From an uncultured Lachnospiraceae bacterium (GTDB lineage: Bacteria > Bacillota > Clostridia > Lachnospirales > Lachnospiraceae), in NCBI GenBank assembly GCA_902803625.1, contig CADCQV010000022.1, positions 1-8,394 of the forward strand: a DNA stretch of 8,394 bases, in the 5' to 3' direction. The notes beneath the pieces are model-generated. The model did no database searches. It was not told where the DNA came from and was given only the letters and a program-made list of their open reading frames with translations. This document shows, piece after piece, positions 1-5,888 of the stretch. Position 1 is the stretch's first letter. Every line of letters starts with the position of its first letter. Position numbers and translations under genes: made by a program.

Positions 1-180
1 ACAGATGATCATATCTATATCTTTGAATTCAAGAGGGATAAAAGCGCTGCGGAGGCTTTGGCACAGATCGAGGATCAGGGCTATGCAAAGCCCTATGTTG
101 CCGATAAACGCACACTGCTTAAGATCGGTGTTAATTTCAATTCAAAGGAGCGCAGTATAGACGGCTGGGAAGTTGAGTAA
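1..180 (+). CDS. C-terminal end of a PD-(D/E)XK nuclease-domain protein (DUF1703-like), partial
   Basis: This is the last 59 codons of a gene entering from the left edge in frame 1 and ending at TAA 178-180. The stretch YIFEFKRDKSAAEALAQI, followed by DQGYAKPY and LLKIGVNFNSKER, matches the C-terminal PD-(D/E)XK nuclease module found at the end of AAA-ATPase-like proteins common in Clostridia and Bacteroidetes. The E-x-K of FEFK is the active-site pair of that fold. In full-length relatives an N-terminal AAA-like ATPase domain precedes this module; here it lies outside the window. The physiological role of the family is not settled; links to mobile DNA or defence are often suggested. The frame is intact to the stop, so the gene may be whole beyond the edge. 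Confidence 0.8.
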   Translation, partial: TDDHIYIFEFKRDKSAAEALAQIEDQGYAKPYVADKRTLLKIGVNFNSKERSIDGWEVE

Positions 181-204
181 AAACTTTGAAAGTCCTATTT
201 CCTG

Positions 205-341
205 TTCATGAATGTCATAGCGGCATTAAACAAGCCGACATTGATCATTTCCCACAAAAAAACCCTCGCCGGCCAGCTTTACTCCGAGATGAAGGAGTTC
301 TTCCCCGAGAACCGGTCGAGTACTTTGTATCCTATTACGAC
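205..341 (+). pseudogene. uvrB: uvrB fragment with a single-base frameshift
   Basis: About 45 residues of excinuclease ABC subunit B survive here. Frame 1 reads FMNVIAALNKPTLIISHKK and then TLAGQLYSEMKEFFPEN up to about 312. The match then continues in frame 3 as VEYFVSYYD to 341. UvrB normally reads ...EFFPENxVEYFVSYYDYYQPEAY, so the junction GAGAACCG/GTCGAG looks like one deleted base near 313-315. Both ends are cut: the Walker A motif expected just upstream is absent, and after YYD the sequence departs from UvrB. The segment follows the Walker A loop in helicase motif I/Ia. It is too short and broken to function. An IS630-type element sits 25 bp downstream, so rearrangement at this spot is plausible. 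Confidence 0.85.
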
Positions 342-365
342 AAAGGATTTCTGAAACTACATCTA

Positions 366-385
366 GTGTAGCGTTTCAATGACTT
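366..385 (+). repeat. Left terminal inverted repeat of the IS630-like element
   Basis: The 20 bases starting GTGTAGCGTTTC are the exact reverse complement of 827-846. The match appears to extend to 23 bp only because the CTA/TAG flanks are themselves symmetric. The TA at 364-365 is one copy of the target duplication. The start codon of the truncated transposase frame (379) lies inside this repeat. Confidence 0.92.
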
Positions 386-672
386 TTTTACTTAAAATTA
401 ATTGCACTAAATACGGCAGCTGGCTTGATATAGCGGAAATCGGTATAAATATAATTACAAGGGAATGCCTTGACCGTCGAATCGAAAACATAGATATACT
501 GCGCAGCGAACTAAAGGAATGGAATGATGCATACAATAAAAATCCATCTCCGATAAACTGGCAGTTTACAACTGCTGATGCAAGAATAAAGCTTAGGCGG
601 CTATACCCTGATATATCCAAGTTCCGCGAGGAAAGAGACAGTCGCCGATTGGCAAAACAGTCAGCATCATAA
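379..672 (+). pseudogene. IS630-family transposase, C-terminal remnant
   Basis: The 97-residue frame carries YGSWLDIAEIGINIITRECL, then DRRI, and later WQFTTADARIKLRRLYP. These are the hallmark C-terminal motifs of IS630 DDE transposases, whose consensus is roughly HGSWLNMAEIE...RQCLDRRI...W.FTTADARIKL.RLYP. The E of MAEIE-type motifs is normally the third acidic residue of the DDE triad; here the run reads DIAEIG, so the E at that core is retained. The N-terminal helix-turn-helix and first two catalytic aspartates are missing. The first dozen codons come from the terminal repeat and junction sequence, with no ribosome site. An intact frame may mean a recent deletion, but the product cannot be an active transposase. 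Confidence 0.88.
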
Positions 673-826
673 AGCACACGCCCACTCTTATGTGGATTAC
701 TTGTTGTATGAACTTTTCAATGTGCGGCTGGTAATAGAGTAAACTGCCAGCTAAACAATACAGGCATCCACCGCTATTATCAAAATGGTGCCTTGGATGC
801 CATAAAATATAGCAAAATGGCTAAAG

Positions 827-846
827 AAGTCATTGAAACGCTACAC
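827..846 (-). repeat. Right terminal inverted repeat of the IS630-like element
   Basis: This is the exact reverse complement of 366-385. It is followed by TA at 847-848, the second target copy, and then G, restoring the CTAG target. Confidence 0.92.
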
Positions 847-849
847 TAG

Positions 850-879
850 TGATACGTAACCTTTGAAATGAACGTATCA
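850..879 (-). terminator. Weak hairpin at the end of the transglutaminase/LRR gene
   Basis: An 8-bp perfect inverted repeat (TGATACGT at 850-857, ACGTATCA at 872-879) encloses a 14-nt loop and overlaps the stop codon of the minus-strand gene. It is AT-balanced and has no clear T-run after it, so it is at best a weak terminator or mRNA-end structure. The IS630-like element inserted right beside it (TA at 847-848) and may have displaced a better terminator. Confidence 0.3.
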
Positions 880-3762
880 GTTCACCAACTTAATACTGAT
901 ATTCTTGAGCGATCTGTTCATAGATTTTACTGCGCGTTTTGATTCCTTAGAGCTGCCCTTAAGCTTTATGGTTATTCTGGTTGATGTCGCCCCTTTCTTC
1001 GGTTTTTTAGCTTTTACAGATTTCAAAGTTATTCCGTTTCCTTCTGTAAGCTTAACTGAAACATTGCAGGCACTTGCTATAGATCGTTTATTGCGTGAGT
1101 AATGAACCTCATTCTTAAAGCTTATCTCTGCCTCATATCCCCCACTTCCCACAGTACGAACTTCTAATGTGGGATCGATGAGATCTGTTTGTGAACCCAC
1201 ACTGTCTTTTATATCTCTGCCTTCACTGTCGGAATCATTTGATGACTTTTTCTCATCATTATTGTCCTGGTTTGGCTGTTCGTTTGACTGTTCTTCTTTT
1301 GATTGATTATCATCACGGGAATCATCTATGTTATCAGCATCCTCACTATCAACCCTCTTTAGATCAATACTTTCTGAAAGCTCAGTAGGAAGCGTCGTAT
1401 ATCTATTTCCCTTCGAATCAATAAATGTGCCCGGGAGATAAGCCTCTATACCTTTTGGAAGATTTACCGGTGTTTTTATTTCCTCAAGAGAGCTGCAACC
1501 GCTGAAAATATAAGTCATATCAGTAGCATTGCCTGCATCAAATGAACTCAAATCCAGGCTCTTTAATGATACACAGTTAAAAAACATATATGAAAAATCG
1601 GTCACATTAGCTGTGTTTATATCGCCTAAATCAACATTCTCCAGTGATGTGCAATAATAGAACATACGTTGCATACTTCTAATATTATCTCCGCCAAATT
1701 CTCTCAGATTTGCCCGTTTTAGGGATGCACAGCTGTCAAACATACTGCTAAAATCATTATAACCCCCTGAATTCGATTTACTTAGATCCACTTCCTTTAA
1801 TGATTTACAATTTACAAATAAATATGAACTGCTTAAATTATAATTCACGCCATCCATTACTACTGATTCAAGATTCTGTAGTCCTGCCAGTCTTAAAACA
1901 GTAACCCCTGGACTGAATTTTATCTTTTTTATAATATCTCTTCCCTCACCATATTCGACCTGCCATTCAACTTCATATCTGGCACCGTCAACATAAGCAA
2001 AAGAAGGAACTTCAACCTCTGATTTAGTACCAATATACTTTTGTAGCTGAATTTTATTTTCATATGTAATATACTCAAACATTTCCTGCCAAATCGAATC
2101 AACATATACAAGACAACTGGCTTTACAACCATTAAGATCAGCAGTAATATATGCTTTACCATAATTAACAGGCGTGATATTCCCTTCATCAACAGTAATA
2201 ACAGAAGTGTCGGAACTACTCCAGCCTATGTCACCTTCACCGGCGAGAATAGTAGCAGTAATACTTTCCCCCATATCTTCCAATCCATTTAATCTCAAAG
2301 ATGACTTATTGAGAATAACCTTGCTTACCCTTCCGGATGTGTCACAAAGATAGGAACCGATCAGATCTGTATCAAAATAATTTGTTGCAAGGAAATACTT
2401 GATTGAAACACCGTCTTCTGTTATTCCAAAAATATATCCTTTTGCCAACTCATTATCCCGTAGGGTGTAAATACCTTCCAACGTGTTATTATCGTTTAAT
2501 ATGTAAACCGTATTATAATCATTTACGAACACACTATTTCCACACTTCGTAAGGGTTGCACCCATTGCGGAACCATAGAAGCTGTTATTTGATCCAAATA
2601 CCGGCCACTCTTTTGTATCGCTTAAGCTTACAATCTTCTGCGATTCCTGTCCGGAGGCATCAGTTTTATGGATTTCCCATTCAGTACTGTCAAGATATAG
2701 AATACCATAATCCAGACAGACAACCGGCGAACTACCAGAAGATCCCCAGCAGGCATTATCAAAAGAAGTATCCTCATACAAGCCGCAAATAGAGTTTTCA
2801 TAATCATTCCTTGTGACCCAATCGTCTCCGATACGCCCCGTACTTGCATATCTCAGACCGGTTTCGCTTTTCAGAAAATCATCATGTTCACAATGCTGCT
2901 CAAACATATGTGCAGAGGCCGTTATTGGATCGTCCCAAGTACAGTCAACATAATAATGCTCTCCATTTACTTCAACCAGATTCCAAGCATGATTCATCGT
3001 TTCACTGGAAACTATTACCGTATCAATTCCAGCCCTGTTTGCCAGATCACAATATGCCTCCGAATAACCCTGACATACAGCCTGTCCTAAAACAACAGCA
3101 CCATACGCCGAATAAGAACGATCATCTATGCTATCAGTAAAATATCCTAGATCATACTGGCAGTGTGTCACCAAATAATCATGAAGATACAGCAGTTTTT
3201 CAGAATCCGGCCAATCAGGATTTATTCCGCTTAGTATTTCCGCAATCTTTTCTTCATATTCTTCTTCCTGCGAATCGCTTCCCAATAGTGGTGAATATTG
3301 AACAACCAAAGAAGTAACATTTTGACCCGAAACTTTGGCCTGTGCACCTTCTACATAGAAGTAATCCGGATTATCATTTAGGAACGATGAAACCATTTCC
3401 GCTGCATCGTCTGTGGACAGCCCGAATTCTTTAAGTTCTATATCCGTTTTCTTGTCTGATACCGCAGTCTCAAGAAGTCCATAAACCTCTTTTATTTTTT
3501 TCTTATCTTCAGGATCCTTTGATTTAAAAATACTATCATCACTTTTTTCCCGGGGTATTCCCCCAAGCTGCAAAGTATCTTCTGCTATATCAAGTTCAAT
3601 AAGCCCTGGCTTATTTTGCTCAGTCTTAAGGTTATCGTTATATGAATTTTCAATTACACGTTCCCTTCGTTCAGGGGAAATTTCAGAAGCAAATGCAGAA
3701 CTTGAAATTCCTATTATTAAGAAGACTATATTGCAAAATATATGGAGCTTCCTTCTTGTCAT
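877..3762 (-). CDS. Secreted multidomain surface protein: transglutaminase-like, Ig-like, DUF285/BspA leucine-rich repeats
   Basis: The 961-residue protein begins with a signal peptide (basic MTRRK, hydrophobic core 8-23, likely cleavage after AFA near 25). Residues about 115-330 form a transglutaminase/protease-like domain with the triad visible: Cys230 in QAVCQGYSEAY, His258 in MNHAWN, Asp273 in YYVDCTWDDP. Residues about 482-555 look like a bacterial Ig-like (BIG2) domain. Residues 625-764 hold about five repeats of 26 residues (F..C.SLK.VDLS...), the DUF285/BspA leucine-rich type. A Ser/Asp/Glu/Asn/Gln-rich linker spans 800-860, then a Lys-rich C-terminal domain of about 95 residues. No LPXTG motif or membrane anchor is seen. 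The start is supported by GGAAGGAG about 10 nt upstream. It probably acts at the cell surface in adhesion or in peptide/cell-wall processing; substrate unknown. Confidence 0.85.
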   Translation of the reverse strand: MTRRKLHIFCNIVFLIIGISSSAFASEISPERRERVIENSYNDNLKTEQNKPGLIELDIAEDTLQLGGIPREKSDDSIFKSKDPEDKKKIKEVYGLLETAVSDKKTDIELKEFGLSTDDAAEMVSSFLNDNPDYFYVEGAQAKVSGQNVTSLVVQYSPLLGSDSQEEEYEEKIAEILSGINPDWPDSEKLLYLHDYLVTHCQYDLGYFTDSIDDRSYSAYGAVVLGQAVCQGYSEAYCDLANRAGIDTVIVSSETMNHAWNLVEVNGEHYYVDCTWDDPITASAHMFEQHCEHDDFLKSETGLRYASTGRIGDDWVTRNDYENSICGLYEDTSFDNACWGSSGSSPVVCLDYGILYLDSTEWEIHKTDASGQESQKIVSLSDTKEWPVFGSNNSFYGSAMGATLTKCGNSVFVNDYNTVYILNDNNTLEGIYTLRDNELAKGYIFGITEDGVSIKYFLATNYFDTDLIGSYLCDTSGRVSKVILNKSSLRLNGLEDMGESITATILAGEGDIGWSSSDTSVITVDEGNITPVNYGKAYITADLNGCKASCLVYVDSIWQEMFEYITYENKIQLQKYIGTKSEVEVPSFAYVDGARYEVEWQVEYGEGRDIIKKIKFSPGVTVLRLAGLQNLESVVMDGVNYNLSSSYLFVNCKSLKEVDLSKSNSGGYNDFSSMFDSCASLKRANLREFGGDNIRSMQRMFYYCTSLENVDLGDINTANVTDFSYMFFNCVSLKSLDLSSFDAGNATDMTYIFSGCSSLEEIKTPVNLPKGIEAYLPGTFIDSKGNRYTTLPTELSESIDLKRVDSEDADNIDDSRDDNQSKEEQSNEQPNQDNNDEKKSSNDSDSEGRDIKDSVGSQTDLIDPTLEVRTVGSGGYEAEISFKNEVHYSRNKRSIASACNVSVKLTEGNGITLKSVKAKKPKKGATSTRITIKLKGSSKESKRAVKSMNRSLKNISIKLVN

Positions 3763-3812
3763 AATGTTTTTTCTCCTTCCGAATATGGTTTTTAATTTAT
3801 TATGTTTTATTA

Positions 3813-3842
3813 ATAATAAATCGGTTTAAGAAGACCTGCCAA
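3813..3842 (-). promoter_or_regulatory. Candidate sigma-A promoter for the 961-residue protein gene
   Basis: On the minus strand TTGGCA (3837-3842) and TATTAT (3813-3818) are 18 bp apart, each one base from consensus. A start of transcription near 3806 would give a leader of about 45 nt that carries the GGAAGGAG ribosome site (about 3772-3779) before ATG 3760-3762. The surrounding DNA is AT-rich, so a chance match is possible. Confidence 0.4.
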
Positions 3843-3856
3843 TATAGTTATTATCC

Positions 3857-3898
3857 TTACTATTATCATAATCACACTTATTATGATAAGGATAGTAA
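3857..3898. repeat. AT-rich imperfect palindrome
   Basis: TTATCATAAT (3863-3872) is the exact reverse complement of ATTATGATAA (3880-3889) around a 7-nt centre. The outer arms TTACTAT (3857-3863) and ATAGTAA (3892-3898) also pair, with a GG bulge. It lies inside the hydrophobic tail of the broken recombinase frame, just upstream of the candidate promoter for the 961-residue gene. It may be an operator or simply a by-product of ATA/ATT-rich coding sequence. Confidence 0.45.
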
Positions 3899-4133
3899 AT
3901 AGTGTAGCCATAAAGCCCATAATAACATTAATGATGGAAAATTGTCCATTTCTGGTTTTCTTTTTGTCCTTTTTCTTCCCTTTTCTTAGGACTTCGACGT
4001 AATACTCGTTGTTTTCAGTGTTTCTCAGGTCTTCGTGGATTACTATGTCCTTTACGTTCAGGGAAGCGAGCTCCGATACCCGGAGTCCCGTGTCGAGGAA
4101 TAAGAACACAATGGCAAGGCGAAAAAAGAATAG

Positions 4134-4161
4134 CGCGCCTGCCTTTTTTATGGCAGGCGCG
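4134..4161. repeat. Strong GC-rich hairpin between the recombinase fragment and the sigma gene
   Basis: CGCGCCTGCC (4134-4143) and GGCAGGCGCG (4152-4161) form a 10-bp perfect stem with an 8-nt T-rich loop. Read on the minus strand the stem is followed, after a few bases, by TTCTTTTTTC, so it could act as a terminator in that direction. On the plus strand there is no T-run, and the hairpin lies just before the sigma-operon promoter. Its role is uncertain: terminator, insulator, or recombination-site remnant. Confidence 0.55.
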
Positions 4162-4171
4162 GCGAAAGGAA

Positions 4172-4201
4172 TGTTATACTATAATACAACCAGATTATAC
4201 T
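4172..4201 (+). promoter_or_regulatory. Candidate extended -10 promoter region of the sigma operon, with a duplicated TTATACT
   Basis: TGT-TATACT (4172-4180) is an extended -10 match, overlapped by TATAAT at 4180-4185. No good -35 is seen; the hairpin occupies that position. TTATACT occurs at 4174-4180 and again at 4195-4201, 21 bp apart, or two helical turns, which could be a paired operator or alternative -10. The sigma gene follows with AGAGG at 4215-4219, seven bases from its ATG. Confidence 0.45.
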
Positions 4202-4226
4202 CGGTTTTGAGAAAAGAGGCATACGT

Positions 4227-4793
4227 ATGAACGACCTTCCTGACGCAGAAGAGGTATACCTGCGATATATAACCGAATATGACGACAGGGATCTGGAGGC
4301 TCTGCTTTCTGCCTACAGGGATGGCCTTTATCTCTTTCTCTTAAGCTATGTAAGGAATGAGGAAGATGCCGAAGAGCTTTTGATGGATACCTTCGCGAAG
4401 CTTGCGGTCGATAAGCCTGACTTTGAGAACAGACGCAACGGAAGCTTCAAGAGCTGGATGTATGCGATTGCAAGAAACAATGCCCTGATGCATATCCGAA
4501 AGCATAAGATGGAAGCTGTACCTCTTGAAGAAGAGACGGCAGCAGATGCGAACACTCCGGAATCCGTGCTGCTTAAGGATGAACAAAATAAAATGCTCTA
4601 TAAAGCATTATCAGGCCTCAAGGCAGATTACCGCAGGGTGCTGATGCTTTTATATATCGAGGGGCTTACACATGAAGAGATCGCACAGGCCATGGGATTA
4701 AGGCTCAGACAGATCTATAATCTCATAGACCGGGGCAAGAAGGCACTGAAAAAGACTCTGGAAGGGATGGGGATAGACGATGCGCAATATTAA
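4227..4793 (+). CDS. ECF-type RNA polymerase sigma factor (sigma-70 family)
   Basis: The 188-residue protein has the two-domain layout of extracytoplasmic-function sigma factors. Region 2 spans about 26-94 (YLFLLSYVRNEEDAEELLMD, then SFKSWMYAIARNNALMHIRK), which binds core polymerase and the -10. An acidic linker covers 95-120. Region 4 spans about 122-176 (LSGLKADYRRVLMLLYIEGL, then THEEIAQAMGLRLRQIYNLI), whose helix-turn-helix reads the -35. Length is normal for the family and no residues look lost. AGAGG lies seven bases before ATG. The stop overlaps the next start by 14 bp. Its neighbours, a small two-TM protein, a polytopic membrane protein and a PrsW protease, suggest its activity is held at the membrane and released by proteolysis; that is inference. 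Target promoters are unknown. Confidence 0.92.
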   Translation: MNDLPDAEEVYLRYITEYDDRDLEALLSAYRDGLYLFLLSYVRNEEDAEELLMDTFAKLAVDKPDFENRRNGSFKSWMYAIARNNALMHIRKHKMEAVPLEEETAADANTPESVLLKDEQNKMLYKALSGLKADYRRVLMLLYIEGLTHEEIAQAMGLRLRQIYNLIDRGKKALKKTLEGMGIDDAQY

Positions 4794-5103
4794 GGAACAG
4801 GTCAGTGAAGTAAACAGGCGCAGGGAAATCTATGCGGATATAAAAAGACTGCGAAAAAAGATCATCGGTGAGATCGCAGGCAGTCTGATCTGCATTATGT
4901 TCGTAGTGATCGTTGCCTGTAACATACCGGCACTTGACCGGATGGCGGGCCAGACTCCCGTAAAGCAGTATGGGAGCATGATACTTGCGGTTCCGACAGT
5001 GGGATATGTGCTGATCGCTATCCTGTTCTTTGCCCTTGGGATAGTAGTTACGCTTCTTTGTCAGCATTATAAAAAGTATAAGGAAAAGGAACAGGACATA
5101 TGA
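4780..5103 (+). CDS. Small two-TM protein, candidate non-canonical anti-sigma partner
   Basis: The 107-residue protein starts inside the end of the sigma gene (14-bp overlap), so the two are probably translationally coupled. Residues 1-28 are charged and probably cytoplasmic (MRNIKEQVSEVNRRREIYAD and a Lys/Arg run). TM1 is about 29-49, a short outside loop about 50-73, TM2 about 74-95 (GYVLIAILFFALGIVVTLL), then a basic tail KKYKEKEQDI. There is no zinc-binding anti-sigma (HxxxCxxC) motif. It is a clear paralogue of the protein at 6686-7012. Position right after an ECF sigma gene and in an operon with PrsW fits an anti-sigma factor, but the sequence is not a recognised anti-sigma family. It could instead be a sensor subunit. 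Confidence 0.8.
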   Translation: MRNIKEQVSEVNRRREIYADIKRLRKKIIGEIAGSLICIMFVVIVACNIPALDRMAGQTPVKQYGSMILAVPTVGYVLIAILFFALGIVVTLLCQHYKKYKEKEQDI

Positions 5104-5888
5104 CGGTAATGCAGATTTCCCAGATATCCGTATCCATACAGATCGCGGTATTGGCTGTACTGCTGGGATTGACAGTAAGGCTTGTCGGCGAAAGCGCAAG
5201 AAACCTCACGGCAGTGTTTTTATCCTTTAGCTTCGGCTTATGGCTTCTTACCGACCTGTACTGGCTCATATATGACCTGATGAGACCGGAGTCAAGGATG
5301 CCCTTTGCCGCCAATGAAATAGGAGAAACGGCGATGTTTTTGGTGATTGCCGCTATGGTCAATTCGGCCATCCGGCGCCCTACCCGCCTTCCGATGGGCT
5401 TCCTTACCGGAACCTGTCTGTTTGCGGTTTCAAATGCCGTACTGTGGATATTGTGGTCGGGAGAGATCGTAGAGGATATCATCGTGGGTGTAGTGTTTGC
5501 GTGGCTGAACTGCAGCATAGTCCGATCTCTTAGATCCGAGCAGGCTCTTACAGGAACGAAATGGATCGTGCTAGGTGTACTGTGTACCGCGCTTATCGTC
5601 TGTCAGTCCCTTACCTTCATAGTATCAGAGGACATTAAGAATATACCGGATCTGTTCGCATATATCCTTTTGATAGCAGGTGCTGTCTTCTTCGCGTGTT
5701 TATTCATCCGCTCATATAAGGAAAAGCTTGCGCATGTACAGATGTTCCTTTCCTTTGCTCTTGTCATATGGATAACAACGGCTAAATACATGAGCGGCGG
5801 AAACTGGTATAATCTGTTCCTGACATTGGAAACACCGGGACTTATATTATGGTTTTTATCTGTTCGGAAGGCGGTGAAGGCTGTATGA
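5100..5888 (+). CDS. Polytopic integral membrane protein of unknown function
   Basis: The 262-residue protein starts at an ATGA overlap with the previous stop, after AAGGA about ten bases upstream. It has about eight or nine predicted membrane segments (roughly 8-27, 37-60, 72-90, 99-119, 125-142, 155-175, 183-203, 211-229, 236-253) joined by short loops and ends in a basic tail. Notable polar residues near or inside segments are Asp52 with Tyr54 in LLTDLYWLIYD and Asn72-Glu73 with Glu76 in ANEIGETAMF; Glu76 falls in a hydrophobic stretch. I do not recognise the family: no transporter, kinase or protease signature is apparent. It is locked between the small sigma partner and PrsW, so a role as sensor or scaffold for the same pathway is the simplest guess. 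Confidence 0.8.
   Translation: MTVMQISQISVSIQIAVLAVLLGLTVRLVGESARNLTAVFLSFSFGLWLLTDLYWLIYDLMRPESRMPFAANEIGETAMFLVIAAMVNSAIRRPTRLPMGFLTGTCLFAVSNAVLWILWSGEIVEDIIVGVVFAWLNCSIVRSLRSEQALTGTKWIVLGVLCTALIVCQSLTFIVSEDIKNIPDLFAYILLIAGAVFFACLFIRSYKEKLAHVQMFLSFALVIWITTAKYMSGGNWYNLFLTLETPGLILWFLSVRKAVKAV

Larger units (their letters stand above)
366..846. mobile_element. 481-bp non-autonomous IS630-family element (internal-deletion derivative, MITE-like)
   Basis: The element is bounded by perfect 20-bp terminal inverted repeats (366-385 and 827-846) and flanked on both sides by TA (364-365 and 847-848). The flanks reconstruct a CTAG target, the known preference of IS630-family elements, which duplicate TA. 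Inside is only the C-terminal end of an IS630 DDE transposase. About 155 bp of non-coding sequence follow, with small stems (GGCATCC 763-769 with GGATGCC 795-801; GCTGG 727-731 with CCAGC 747-751). A full IS630 element is roughly 1.1 kb, so over half is missing. The deletion runs from just inside the left repeat to just before the transposase C-terminus. It cannot move by itself but could be mobilised by a related full-length copy elsewhere. Confidence 0.88.
3810..4109 (-). pseudogene. Truncated tyrosine recombinase fragment running into an Ile-rich hydrophobic tail
   Basis: The open frame (GTG start at 4107-4109, no good ribosome site) begins FLFLDTGLRVSELASLNVKD and later YYVEVLRKGKKK. This is the region around catalytic Arg-I (TGLRVSEL) of a tyrosine recombinase/integrase. 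The similarity can be read back without a stop through LFFFRLAIV to about 4130, so the original gene extended further upstream. After about codon 50 the frame turns into INVIMGFMATLFTILIIISV and more Ile/Val residues, ending LLKPIYY at 3813. This resembles one or two membrane segments and nothing in integrases. The His-x-x-Arg box and nucleophilic Tyr are missing, so it cannot recombine DNA. The tail could be a join to another small membrane protein or chance translation of AT-rich DNA. Confidence 0.6.

Noticed and set aside
186..371. 61-codon open frame
   Set aside because: It mixes an off-frame part with the VEYFVSYYD end of the uvrB shard and ends in the transposon repeat; it is an artefact of the frameshift, not a gene.
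1929..3140. Other frames of 70-100 codons inside the 961-residue gene on both strands
   Set aside because: They lie within a continuous gene with clear domains; their compositions look like out-of-frame translations.
4723..5518. Long minus-strand frames (158 and 156 codons) opposite the sigma operon
   Set aside because: They are shadows of well-supported plus-strand genes, with no ribosome sites or recognisable domains.
5849..5884. Earlier in-frame ATG for the PrsW gene
   Set aside because: No ribosome site, a 40-bp overlap with the previous gene, and a non-hydrophobic extension. ATG 5885 has GGTGAAGG and the same ATGA overlap as the preceding junction.
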